Assembly (NCBI GenBank): GCA_003415625.1
Contig: PYIU01000004.1
Coordinates: forward strand, 558,001 to 622,000
Reading direction: 5' to 3'
Length of the DNA stretch: 64,000 nucleotides
Origin: Aquanectria penicillioides
Taxonomy: Eukaryota; Ascomycota; Sordariomycetes; Hypocreales; Nectriaceae
Part shown: in pieces, positions 1 to 10,771 of the stretch
How the letters are laid out: each line of letters starts with the position of its first letter
Numbering within the stretch: the first letter of the stretch is position 1
Position numbers and translations under genes: made by a program
The notes under the pieces: generated by a model
The model's database searches: none
Told to the model about the DNA's origin: nothing
What the model saw: only the letters and a program-made list of their open reading frames with translations

Positions 1-710
1 CTTAGGCGGGAAGAAACAAAGCCGTCGTCATGCCGCGTCGGATGCCGTCGTGTTCTCCCGCGGATAGTAAAAGGAGAATGGGGGAAGAAACCAGAGCCAC
101 GATGACCCCCTCACCGTTGTGGTCCGAGGGTGATATCAAGATGGCGATAATGACGTCCCGGGGTAGATCCAGATATACAGATTGGATGGATTCGAAGCAT
201 GGGTGGTGGTGGGTGGATGGATGGATGGATGGATAAACGGACAGCTCAACGATGCTCGTCATCCACGCCGGCGCCACCGGTCTCTCAACTCGACTATGGG
301 CCATACATAGTATAGACCATGGATCGTAGACTGGGCTGTCTAGACGGACGTGTACAGTACGTAGGGATTAAAAATAGCTGGCCCTGCTTCCCCGCTGATC
401 TGCCCGCCCTCGCCGTCGCCGTCACCGTCACCGTCGCCGGTCCACGTCGACGTCGTCGTTCTCGATGAATCGAAAATCGAGCCCACTTGGTCTCAGATAT
501 AGTGTCTCAGCTAGTCCAAGGGTTGGGTTGGTTCATGGACCAGGCAGGCGGCCGGAAACAAGCGCAACTACTACCACTTGTGTGTGGGTCTGAGTATACA
601 CTTACCGACATATATTTGTACATCATTGTACATTGTACCTACATATACGGGATCGTGTAGCTCGCTGCTGCTGGTGGATGACGAGCTTGGTCCTATGCAG
701 GCCTTGTTAG

Positions 711-741
711 TCTGAGTCTGAGTCTGAGTCTGAGTCTGAGT

Positions 742-776
<35 letters not shown>
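711..776. repeat. hexanucleotide microsatellite, 6x TCTGAG then 5x CCTGAG
   Basis: Eleven perfect hexamers in a row. The first six are TCTGAG and the last five differ by a single T to C change. The sharp switch suggests that one variant unit was amplified by slippage. Confidence 0.95.
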
Positions 777-777
<1 letters not shown>

Positions 778-1310
778 TCCCCACCAGCCAGCCCAGTCCA
801 AGATCCTGCATGTTCATGTGGACAACGTCGGGTTTAATGATACGCAGAACAGAAACAGCCGGGCCCTGCAGCCGGGCGACGATGAAGACTTCTGAATCAG
901 CCGTGCCACCACCAAATCACCCGTCCATCACGCCGCCTCTCCCCAGCGACGCTGTAGAACGGACGAAAATAAATGGAGCCCCCTGTTGGCCGCGGGCGCG
1001 AGTGGCTGATTCCGGACTTCGTCGTTGGGCCGGGCGCAGCCCCCGGGAGCGCTCTGGTACGACCGCAACCTCCGACGTCCGCAGTGTCAACTCACTTTTG
1101 GGGAGTATTGGGAGTATTGGTTCTTGGGAACCAAGCTCCCGGAATCTCACATGTGACAATCTGGGCTTGGGTTGCATTAATCTGACATGGATACACTTAC
1201 TGTCAAGATGCCTGTTGGATCCGCATGGAGACTCGTGCCAGGGATTCCCCAACTTGCCCGCGTCGTATTTTAGTCTGTCCATCCATCCTTCTTTCGCCAG
1301 CGTGCCAGTT

Positions 1311-1372
1311 TGTCTGTCCGCCTGTCTGTCTGTCTGGCTGTCTGTCTGTCTATGTGTCTGTCTGTCTGACTG
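1311..1372. repeat. TGTC tetranucleotide low-complexity tract
   Basis: Imperfect TGTC/CTGT repetition over about 60 bases, interrupted by GGC, ATG and GAC. It produces spurious Cys/Leu/Ser/Val-rich frames on the plus strand. Confidence 0.85.
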
Positions 1373-1618
1373 TCCGGCTCTCTTTCCGTCCGTGCCTATT
1401 CCACAATCAGCATGACGAAACATCCATCTCACCGATCGAGATTCTAATTCTCGTTTCCGCTGGCTTTTGCCTCCTGGGTTCCATTCTTATTCATCATAGT
1501 GCGCACCCCCTTTTTGACTTCCCATCTTCATTTGTCCTTGTGTTGTATTGTGTTTTGTCGTGTTGTGTTGTGTCGTATTGTATTCCGGCTCCCTTCCTGC
1601 GGCCCCAAGGGTTCCACC

Positions 1619-4600
1619 ATGATCGACGCCGATTGCAGAGAAACAACGCCGATTCTGGCCCCCAAAGACGCATCAGCGCCGGAAGAACCATCCTCTGTCG
1701 AGCCGTGCAGTGGCCCAACGCAGGTTCAGTCGCAAAATCAGCCAAGCCCCGTAGGAACTCAACCTCATGAACCAACGACACCTTTGCTCACCGCAGAGCC
1801 GCAAGAGGATGAACCATCACCAACAACTGCTCAGCCTCAAGGCGAAACCACGCTTGCAGAAGTTTTTGGGGACGCCATACTTGATCTCCATCTAAAACTA
1901 TGGGACATTTTTGACAACGCCGCCAATTTGTATCCCAACCATGATGCCCTAGTCTCATTATGGCAACCACAAGACCTATCACTGAGCCAGTCTCAGGAAC
2001 CAGCCAACGATAGCTCAAGCCAGACGCTGAGATGGTCATACACGCAGATGAGAGAGAGATCAGAACGTCTTGCCGATTCTCTAAAATCTTTAGGATGTCG
2101 CCCAGGAATGCGCCTCTCAGTGGTTCTCTGGAACTCGGCTGAGTGGGCGCTCTTCTTCTGGCCGCAGCAAAGTTGGAAATGGCCTTTGTACCAGTTGATC
2201 CGACGGTCCCCAAAGAGACGAGAGCCACTATTCTCTTCGTCCGACCTCATGTGGTCGTGGCTCAAGATGCCGACGGCGCCACCGCCCTCGATCTTGCACA
2301 GACTCCTCTCGAGGGTCCCGGTATTCGGATTCATTGCACCGGACAAGAGCTCGAGGGCTGGACTCGACTGTGCGACTTGCCTACAAGCACCAATCCCGCC
2401 GAAGACGTAGCGACTGCAGCCTCAGTTGACAATGCTAGCGACGAGGACCGGCCCGCGTTGATTGTCTTCACCAGCGGCACAACTGGCGAGCCCAAGGGAT
2501 GCGTACACACCCATCAAAACCTCATCTCCGAGTGCTGCGACTTTGACCCCGAGGTCGACCCCAATTACTTCCTGCGCTTTCTCGTTCACACTCCCTCATC
2601 ACACATTTTCGCAATTAACAACGCCCTCCGCGCATGGAGATGGGGCGGGACTTGCGTCTTCCCATCAAAGTCCTTCAACGTTGACGCGACGCTGCATGCG
2701 CTCGTCCAGGAGCAATGCTCCGTCATGTCGGCGACTCCTACTCTCGCAAAAGCCCTCGTCGCACATCCGTCTTTCCCCAGCCCCGACAAGCTGGATCTGC
2801 GTATCGTTACCCTTGGTGGCACGTCCATCGGACGCGAGGATATTGAACTTTGTCGCAAGGGCCTCGGCGCCCGAGCGGCCATCCAGTGCTATGGCATGAG
2901 CGAGGGCGCGCCGCTGATCACTTTTGCTCGAACGGATCCAGACCTGGGCGATGGGTATCGTCCCGGTGTTGGCAAAGTGCTCCCTGGGGCGGCGGCGCGA
3001 ATCTGTCGTCCTGGAAGTCGCGAAATCCTCCGTCGTGGCGAAGTCGGAGAGCTGCACATGGGTGGCACATCGATGATCACCAAGTATTACAACAGGGAGC
3101 GAGATGAGACTATGTATGAGGACGAATCTGGTCCGTGGATAGTGACGGGAGACCAGGCCAAGATCGATGAGCATGGAATCGTTTTCATCCTTGGCCGCTA
3201 CAAGGATCTTATTATTCGAGGGGGCGAGAATATTTATCCGTCAAGATCGAAACTAGCCTTCAGGAAATCACTGACATCCATGTAAGTCTGCATCGTCTCC
3301 CTTTCGTTCAATGGGAACATGCGCTAATCAGATGCAGGTTCAAGTTGTGGGTGTCTCAGACGAGATAGCTGGCCAGGTTCCCGTCGCCGTCGCCATCCTA
3401 CCCGAGGGGATGACCAAAAACGAGCTCATTGAGAAGTCTCGAAGCATCGACCCTCGATACGGCCTCGACGCAGTGTATACCCTTGCGGAGCTTGGCTTGG
3501 AAAAGTTCCCCATCACACCTCTGGGCAAAGTCAAGAAGGCGATTTTGAGACATAAGCTGGAAGATCTTCGCCAACCAAAGAAGCCTAAGCCTGCCTCCCA
3601 GGAATCCCAACCCAGCCAGAGATACATCGACAAGCTTTTGGATATCTGGGAGAAGCTCTGCGGGACCAGGCCATCAAAGACCGACAGCGTCCTGTTCCTT
3701 GCAGACAGCATTACGCTCCTCAGATACTGCGATAGCGTCTTGCGATCCTGCGGCCAGCGCCTCTACCTCCAGGACTTTACCGATAACGAAACGGTAGAGA
3801 AGCAGGCCCATTTGCTGCTAGTCCGGGAAATGCAACAGGCGAGACTTGTGCTAGCCCAAGGAACAGCGCCGCCTCCAGCCACTCGTTTCACAGATAGTGC
3901 GCCAGCAGTGCCGGTGCAGAGGGCCCAAACGCCTCTAGTCGTCAAGCGCGACCAAAAGAACCATCTGCCGTTAGCTGTAGATGAAAAGGCTATCTGGAGG
4001 ACGGCCCAGAAGAACGTCGTCAAGGCCGGGCTCTCAAAGGCAGACATCGAGGATGTCATGGTGGTGCGGGAATCGCTGCGGAGGACCGCGATTGGATTGC
4101 GGCCGCAGTCATATCACAATCGCATGATTTTTCAAGTTCGTGGGGTTGCACATGAAAAGATCCGCCGAGGGCTGGAGAAGGCCCTTGCATCTCGGCCCAT
4201 GCTGCGAGCCATGGTCTTTGAGGCTTCGAACGGAGTCCCGTACCACGCAGTGCTATCGTCAAGCCCAGCTCTGTTTGGCAAGCTCATCCACGATGTCGAA
4301 GCAGAGACCGAGGCCGAGGCTGAAGAACGAGCCCAAGATGATTCCCCAGAAAACCACTTGTCGCCGTTCATGTTCCAGTCCGAACTGATCAAGGTCGGAG
4401 GGCCGACCATTACCACCTAGTGTTCACCTTTAACCACTCCGTGATAGATGCCCTCTCTATCACACAGTGGCATCACGAGCTGGACCGCTGGATCCAGGAC
4501 TCCAACATAGAACTCCCCGCTCTGACGCCGTACAGGCTATTCTCTGACCTCTTCAGCCAATATGAAGACAGCGAGCCCGCGCAGAAGAGTGTCATGTTCC

Positions 4601-5550
4601 ACGTCAAAAGGCTCCGGGGCATCTCCCGCTTTGGCCGCGCCCTCTGGCCGCCGCAGAAAGCGCCCGACATGATGATCTCCAACGACGAAGGATCAGACTA
4701 CGCCGATGAGCGAAGCGAGATCAGGAATCAAGTGTGGGAGGGTCAATGGGACCAGCGCGCCGCCGAGTTTCAATATCCTCGGTCCGGAAGAGTCGTCGCC
4801 TTGCCCGGGCTAGCGGCACTGAGAGACAGGTATGGCATCCTTCCATCTCTCTTCGCGAAGAGTGCCATCGTGTTGTTCAATGTCCTTGCGACGGGCTCAT
4901 CTCACGCACTGTTCAACTCGTGGGAGAGCGGCCGTTCGTGGCCGTTTATCCCTGGGTGGATGGAGAAGCTGCTCCCGCCCGCCATGAGCATTGACGGTCC
5001 GACCGTGCAATGGCTCCTCAACATGACAGAAGTGGTCAATGACGAAACCGTCGCAGAGTTCCTACAACGCGTGGCGTTTGAACAGGATGAGATGAAACAG
5101 TTCGAGCACGTGCCGTGGAATCGAGTCATCCAAGGTCTGCAGGACGAGGGCGAGATGGCAGAGGCTGCTTCGTTCAGGCAATCGTTTGTCTGGGATGTAA
5201 GCATGGCCATGAGCATGGCGCGCGGAGAACGAACAGATTTCAAGACGCTTGAACCAATGGGTCGTTACGACTGGGCAGACTGGTAAGAGATCCATTGCTA
5301 CCACCACCCCCTTGCAGTGTAGGAGAGAAATCAGCAATAGCAGCTAACCTTTGTGTTTCGAAACAGTGGACTATTTTGGAACGCTTTCATGATCGACTCC
5401 GTTAACCTCTACTTCATTGCGTCATGGGACACGGCGCAGATGAATGATAGAGAAGTCGACGGGCACTGTGATAGCTTGGCGGACGTAATGAGAAAGCTCG
5501 CAGACGAGAAGAACTGGGACAAGAAGATTAGGGATGTTTTTGCTCGATAG
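1619..5550 (+). CDS. NRPS-like enzyme, adenylation-carrier-condensation (A-T-C)
   Basis: About 1264 aa in three exons: 1619-3281, 3338-5282, 5367-5550. Introns have GTAAGT..CAG and GTAAGA..CAG ends. After a P/Q/T-rich N-terminus comes an acyl-adenylating domain: A3 (FTSGTTGEPKG, about residue 283), A5 (YGMSEG, about 423), A7 (TGDQ), A8 (GRYKDLIIRGGENIYPS) and an A10-like TPLGKVKKA. A short carrier follows (ADSITLL, about 676, phosphopantetheine Ser). The condensation-like domain has NHSVIDA (about 920) in place of HHxxxDG: the second His and the Asp are kept, the first His is Asn. Three one-base deletions break the frame: GG at 2160-2161, AA at 3243-3244 and CC at 4416-4417. With them counted the length is an exact codon multiple, so I treat the gene as intact in vivo. 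The acyl or amino-acid substrate cannot be read. The start is chosen for its CCACC context, although the frame is open back to 1499. The gene converges on a PDR exporter. Confidence 0.82.
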
Positions 5551-6006
5551 GCTCGTCAAACTAACGCTAGGCGTTTTGGACACCCAAAGACTTTCGTTTC
5601 AGAAACGATTTTGAGATGATTAATGCTTGGGGTTTATTTTGGACTTGTTTACTTACATTATTACGATCCTTGATGCAACACGACGAAGGAAAGCAGAGAT
5701 CACCTTATGAAAGTCACCACGGAACCAGACATGGAGAAATGAAATTGAGAGGATTGATTGAAATATATTTGGGAATGCGTTCCCAGTCTGTTGTTGATTA
5801 CATACAAAAAGTCTAAATCATGTATACACAAGGCAGTGTCATGCCGTCTAAGTGGGTAACTCCCATCCGTAAGCATCTAAAAGCAAAGAAACATCCGTCT
5901 CGGCGCATTATTTGCATCCATCAAGCAAAATAAGTTTGGCGGCTCTTGAAGCCGCTTCCGTTTTGTTGGTTTTACTCTTTGTTTTACTTCATTATCGGCG
6001 TTCATC
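5551..6006. other. convergent intergenic region with two 3' ends
   Basis: AT-richer 456 bp between the stop codons of the NRPS-like gene (+) and the ABC transporter (-). It should hold both 3' UTRs and poly(A) sites. No gene is seen, and a 66-codon plus-strand frame at 5616-5816 shows no family features. Confidence 0.7.
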
Positions 6007-9000
6007 TTACGCCGACTTCTCCTTCTTCTCCGTCTTGGCCTTCTTGGGCATGCGTACCAGCCAGTAGATGAACAGAGCAGCAGCAACGTTTGCGAAAACG
6101 TAAATCCAAACGAGGCCAAAGTTGCGCCATCGCTCACTGTAGTGAGAGTTCACACTGGCGAGGTAGGCATTGGTGTCAGCGATGGAGCAGTACTGGCAGT
6201 CAGCGGTAGCGGTCTCATCGAGGATGTAGCCGCCAACCAACTTGGTGTATTTCTCCAGATACTCGCCGCAGGTTTGGTTTGCGTTGGGGGACAGGGTTAG
6301 GTACTCGTTGCTGGCGCAAGTAACCTTGACGTTGGCAACGGCCACTGCAAGCATACCGTTGACTAAGTATGAAAACGGTGATACGCGGTACATGAAGATC
6401 CAGAAGCGAGGCAGGGTATCAGAGGTAGCAAGAACACCGCAGAAGATCAGGCAAAGCATGAACAACAAGTTGGCAATATTGGCACCAGCTTCAGCGGTTT
6501 CGAATCCGGCGATAATGAAGGTGGAGAAAGTTCCGGTGAAGATGAGGAACATGAAGAGGAACAAGAACATAAGAGCACCACGCTCGGTCGTCTGGCCAGC
6601 CTCTGCGGCATTTCGGTAGAGGCCAACGGGGTAGTACCAGCAGAAGTACATAATAACCGACATCAGAGCGTTCCATGGAAGTTCGACAATAATCTGCGAC
6701 AGCATGAAGACCTTCCATGAATAGACCTTAGAAGGTCGCTCACGAACTTCGTACAGGGACCGTTGGATTACAAACTGCGGCATCGACTGCTGGACGAGCT
6801 GGCCGAAGATGGTGTAGATGTTGAAAATGGCAAACATCTGGTTCTGGAGACCCTGAATACTGTTGGGGGCGTTGAAGAAGACGAATCCGATGAAGAGTGA
6901 GACGAGGGTGCAGAGGGCAGCCTTAGAGTAGATGTAGACAGGAGTGCGCCAGTACTGCTGGAAAACACGAAAGAGGACCTCCTTGAGCTGGGCAGAGAAG
7001 GGAGCAGCGAACTCGCGATAGCTACCAGGATCCTCACCAATATCATCATCGGGGTTGTGTTGCTCACGCTTGATCCTCTCCAACTCGTCCTGGACAGCGC
7101 CATACTCGGGGCTCTCGCGCCAAGTCTTGAACCAATCGACATCGGAGTGAGACCCGGGAGCGGCACCGATAACATCCAACATCCATTCGGCAGGGTTGGC
7201 TTCGGGAGGGCATGGGTGGCCACCGTTGCGCTCAAAGTAGCTGGTCATGGTCTTGGAGTTCTCACCGATATCACCAAAGTACATGGTCTTGCCGCCCTTG
7301 GCAAGGAAGAGAAGACGATCGAAACGCTGGAACAACATGGCTGAGGGCTGATGAATAGTGCAGAGGACGGCCTGTCCAGCCTTGGTCAACTTCTCCAAGA
7401 GATCAAGAATGGCCCAAGAAGTCTGCGAGTCAAGACCGGATGTAGGCTCGTCGACGAAGAGCAGCAGAGGAGGCTTGGCAGCGAGCTCGACACCGATGGT
7501 AAGACGCTTTCGCTGTTCAACGTTGAGACCCTCACCAGGGACACCGACAACAGCATCAGCATATTCCTCCATATCCAGCAGCTTAATAACCTGCTCAACG
7601 TACTCAAGCTTCTCGGCTCGAGGAACGTGGGCGGGTTGACGAAGAAGGGCACTGAAGTTGAGAGCCTCTCGGACAGTTGAGGTTTGAAGATGAAGATCCT
7701 GTTGCTGAACGTAACCGGTCTTGCGCTGGAAGGACATGTCACGGGGCTTTCCATCGACCAACATCTCACCAGTAATGACACCCATTGAGGTACGATCAGC
7801 GAGACAGTCCAAAAGAGTGGTCTTTCCGGCACCGGAAACACCCATCAAAGCAGTGAGAGTACCAGGCTTGACCCAACCATCGACATGATCCAGGATACGC
7901 CGAGTCTCATTCTTGATCTTGACCTCGTAGCAGACGTCGTGCCACTGGAAAACAGAGGTCTGCTGTTGAAGCAAGCCACTAGCGTCCTTGTTGTTGCGGC
8001 TTCGGGTGCGCTCGGCGGTGACAACAGGGCCAATGTGGGCCATGGCAGCCTCGGGATCGCTGTGCTTCTTCTCGGCGTTGGCGACAACGGCGGGCTTGTG
8101 ACCACGGCGGTAAACCAGAACCTCACCCTTAGACTTCTTCTCAGAAACAAGCTCGGCAGCAACCATATAAGTTCCGAGGAAGAAGATGGTGAATGCAATG
8201 ACGATGCCCAGGTTGCGCCATCTGTGCTCCCATTGGTAATCGAAGTTGAGTTCCGCATAACGGGTGCCGCTGACATACGTCTCACCCTGGATGGCACCGA
8301 CGGCGCTGCACACACGTTGCGAGGGGGAAATGTTCTCGTATCCAGCCACCTTGGGGTTAGGGACATAGCTCGAATCAGAGCAGACAAACTGTCGGCCGTG
8401 GAACTCGTTGACAACCAGAGACTCGAAGGCATAGCCAAGCGGGTCGATGTAGTACAGCCACTTGCACCACCCAAGCATGTATCGCTTAGGGATGACGAAA
8501 CCAGTGAAAATAACGAGATCGAGAATGAGGATAGCTGCCGGGACGAGAGCCTGGAACAGGGTACGGGAGGCCGAGGCGATGGTTCGGAAAATCATTGACA
8601 TGACCAGGACAGTTGCGAAAGAGATCAGGAGGAAGAAGAAGAAAGGGCCAGGCTCTCTCCGTAGGTTCGTCATGAAGTACAGAGTCAGGTTGAAGACTAG
8701 GGTATTCGCGACCTTGTACGGCATATCGCAAAGCATTGACGAGATGGCTTCAGCTGAAGGGTGGTAAAGAGCATATCGACTATGTTTCTCAACAATGGGA
8801 CGTTGAGCGTACAGGGTGAGAATCTAAGGCCAGTTAGCACAGTTGCTGATTCCGATCATCCCCAGAGGGAAACTTACTTCCAAGGCACTAGCAAAAGCAT
8901 TCATGAGACAGGCGAAGAAAAGAAGCGCTCCTCGTTGGAAGAAACTGTTTGATGTGTGGTCCAGGTTGTAGAAAACACTTCCAATAATCAAAGACATGCA

Positions 9001-10771
9001 GAAGTTACCAATCAAGGCACCAAGGGTTAAACCGGGATCTCCGACCAAGCGCTTCCAGCCACGCCAAAGGCAGAGCTGGATCTGCTGGGCATAAGACAGG
9101 GTGAATGGGGACTTGGCGCGCTGGCTCTTGGCCTGCTGGGCCTGCTTGGAAGCGCGGAAGGCCTCAGCATCGGGACCATTGATGGGGTGAGCCTTCTTGT
9201 AGTCCTCAATTTCACCCTGAAGGGCCTTGTATGCGGCGCTGTTCTTCCAGGCAACAGCGAACTCATCGGGCGTACGAGGTACCTTACCCTCGAAACCAGG
9301 TCGCACGATACGCTCCAGGGGGGCAGTCATAGAAGTCAGGAAATCGGGAGTGGTCTGGCGGGCAGGGCACTCGAAACCCAAGTCGATGAAGTACTGCTTG
9401 GCGGCATCGGCGCGGCCAAAGAAGATCTGTCGACCCTCGTAGATGACGGTGGCCTTGTCAAAAAGATCGTAGGCGCTCTGAGGCGACTGGTAGATCGAAA
9501 CCACAGCGGTGTTCTTGAAGAGCTCTGTTTGCAGGCGGAGGGTCTTACAGAACTCAATGGCGTTGGCGGAGTCCAGACCTCGTGTGGAGTTATCCCAGCA
9601 CTGTAGGGGAGCACCAGACAGAGCAGCCTCAGAAATAGTCACACGCTTGCGCTCACCACCTGAGACACCTCGGATGTACTCGTTGCCAACACGCGTGTTG
9701 GCAGTGTGGGAGATACCGAACATGGCCATGACAACGTCTCGAAGGTGATCGGCAAAGTCATTTCGGTTGAGACCCTGGGGAGTTGACGGGGCTGGCGGGC
9801 ACGTGCGGCAAAAGTGAGAGTGTCACCAACGGAGAGCTGGGGAAGTGAACATCCACCTCAGCGGTGTAAATGGCTTCGCCACGGTGGTGTGTGTGCATTT
9901 CCTTGGGCGCCATACCTGTGAATCATGCATTAGCATCGTGTTCGGGTGTTGCGACTGGAATACGCGGGTAAGATCGGTAGAGCACGAGGGTATCACGAAT
10001 GTCGCACACGTGGTGGTCTGGAATAACACGCAGGGGCCGAGGCCCAAACATGTCCCAGGCGAACGGAATGAAGGTTGTCTCATATGTGGGACTCGACTTA
10101 CCCTGGTAGTTGAAGTAGGAACCGTCATCAATGTAGATACCATTGGTCTCGCCGGCAATGGTCTTGAGCATGGTCGAGCAGCCAGAACCGGGAGGACCAA
10201 GAACAACAAGCATCTCACCGCTGTGCACGACTCCGTCGAATTGGCGCAGGATGTCGATTCTCTGGCGACTGCCGCCAGCTACACGCGACAGCAAGCTAGC
10301 GGATGAGAGCCAGACGTTGGCAACATCCTTTTGGTAGTCACTGGCCTCACCAAAACCGTACACATTGAGATTCTGGAAGGCGACACCGGCAGACCTGAAG
10401 CCGGCGCCTTGCTCCTGGACGAGCGCGACGATAGCCTTAGCCCATTCGCGGCCGCTGAAGTTGGGTGAGTTGGGGTTGAGTGGCGAGTCCTCTCCAGCCA
10501 TGAAGGGATTGCCACCGGGGACGGTGCCAGAGGCGTTGGAGTAGCTGCGGGCGAGGGCCTGGACAACCGAGGTGCGGCGCTCCATTTCCGAGTCGTCATC
10601 GTCGTCGTCGTTTCCGAGCGTCTCGGCGGGAGAAGAAGTGGGCTTTTCGTTGACAGGTTCATCATTGGAGCCGTCGGTGACAGACGCCTGGTTCACGGTC
10701 TTCTCATCGTCGCTGGTGAGAGGGGGCACAGGGTTGGTCTCCTTGTCGTTGGTTCCGGGAGCTGCAGCCAT
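6007..10771 (-). CDS. PDR-type (ABCG, full-size) multidrug ABC transporter
   Basis: About 1508 aa, the usual fungal PDR/CDR length, in three exons: 10771-10102, 9915-8878, 8823-6007. Introns begin GTAAGT; the first is unusually long (186 bp). The order is (NBD-TMD)x2. NBD1 carries the Cys-variant Walker [10 protein letters not shown] (about 191), the signature VSGGERKRV (about 310) and the variant Walker [14 protein letters not shown]2 has Walker [10 protein letters not shown] (about 895), the degenerate signature LNVEQRKRL and Walker [12 protein letters not shown]. This pair of degenerate sites is the PDR hallmark. Two membrane blocks lie at about 500-780 and 1170-1495. It should export hydrophobic compounds at the plasma membrane. 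Two one-base deletions sit in exon 2, in runs at 9839-9842 and 9777-9780 (CCCC on the coding strand where CCCCC is expected); counting them restores an exact codon total. The ATG at 10771 is chosen; an upstream open extension lacks an ATG. Confidence 0.93.

Larger units (their letters stand above)
1..1618. other. intergenic, low-complexity 5' region of the NRPS-like gene
   Basis: No open frame here shows a recognisable domain. The stretch is rich in simple repeats: a GGAT run near 213-233, a TCTGAG/CCTGAG array at 711-776, a TGTC run at 1311-1372 and a TTGTG-rich stretch near 1536-1590. The last 100 bases are T-rich and run into a good start context (CCACC before the ATG at 1619), so this end probably holds the promoter and 5' UTR of the downstream gene. 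Longer frames over the repeats (Q-A/Q-T or C-L-S-V strings) are repeat artefacts. Confidence 0.6.

Noticed and set aside
1619..5550. Treating the NRPS-like gene as a true pseudogene
   Set aside because: The same kind of one-base homopolymer loss occurs in four other genes, including UBC6, and codon totals are exact when the bases are counted; sequencing error is more likely than decay.
7885..8598. 237-codon plus-strand frame antisense to the ABC transporter
   Set aside because: Shadow of the well-supported transporter exon on the other strand.
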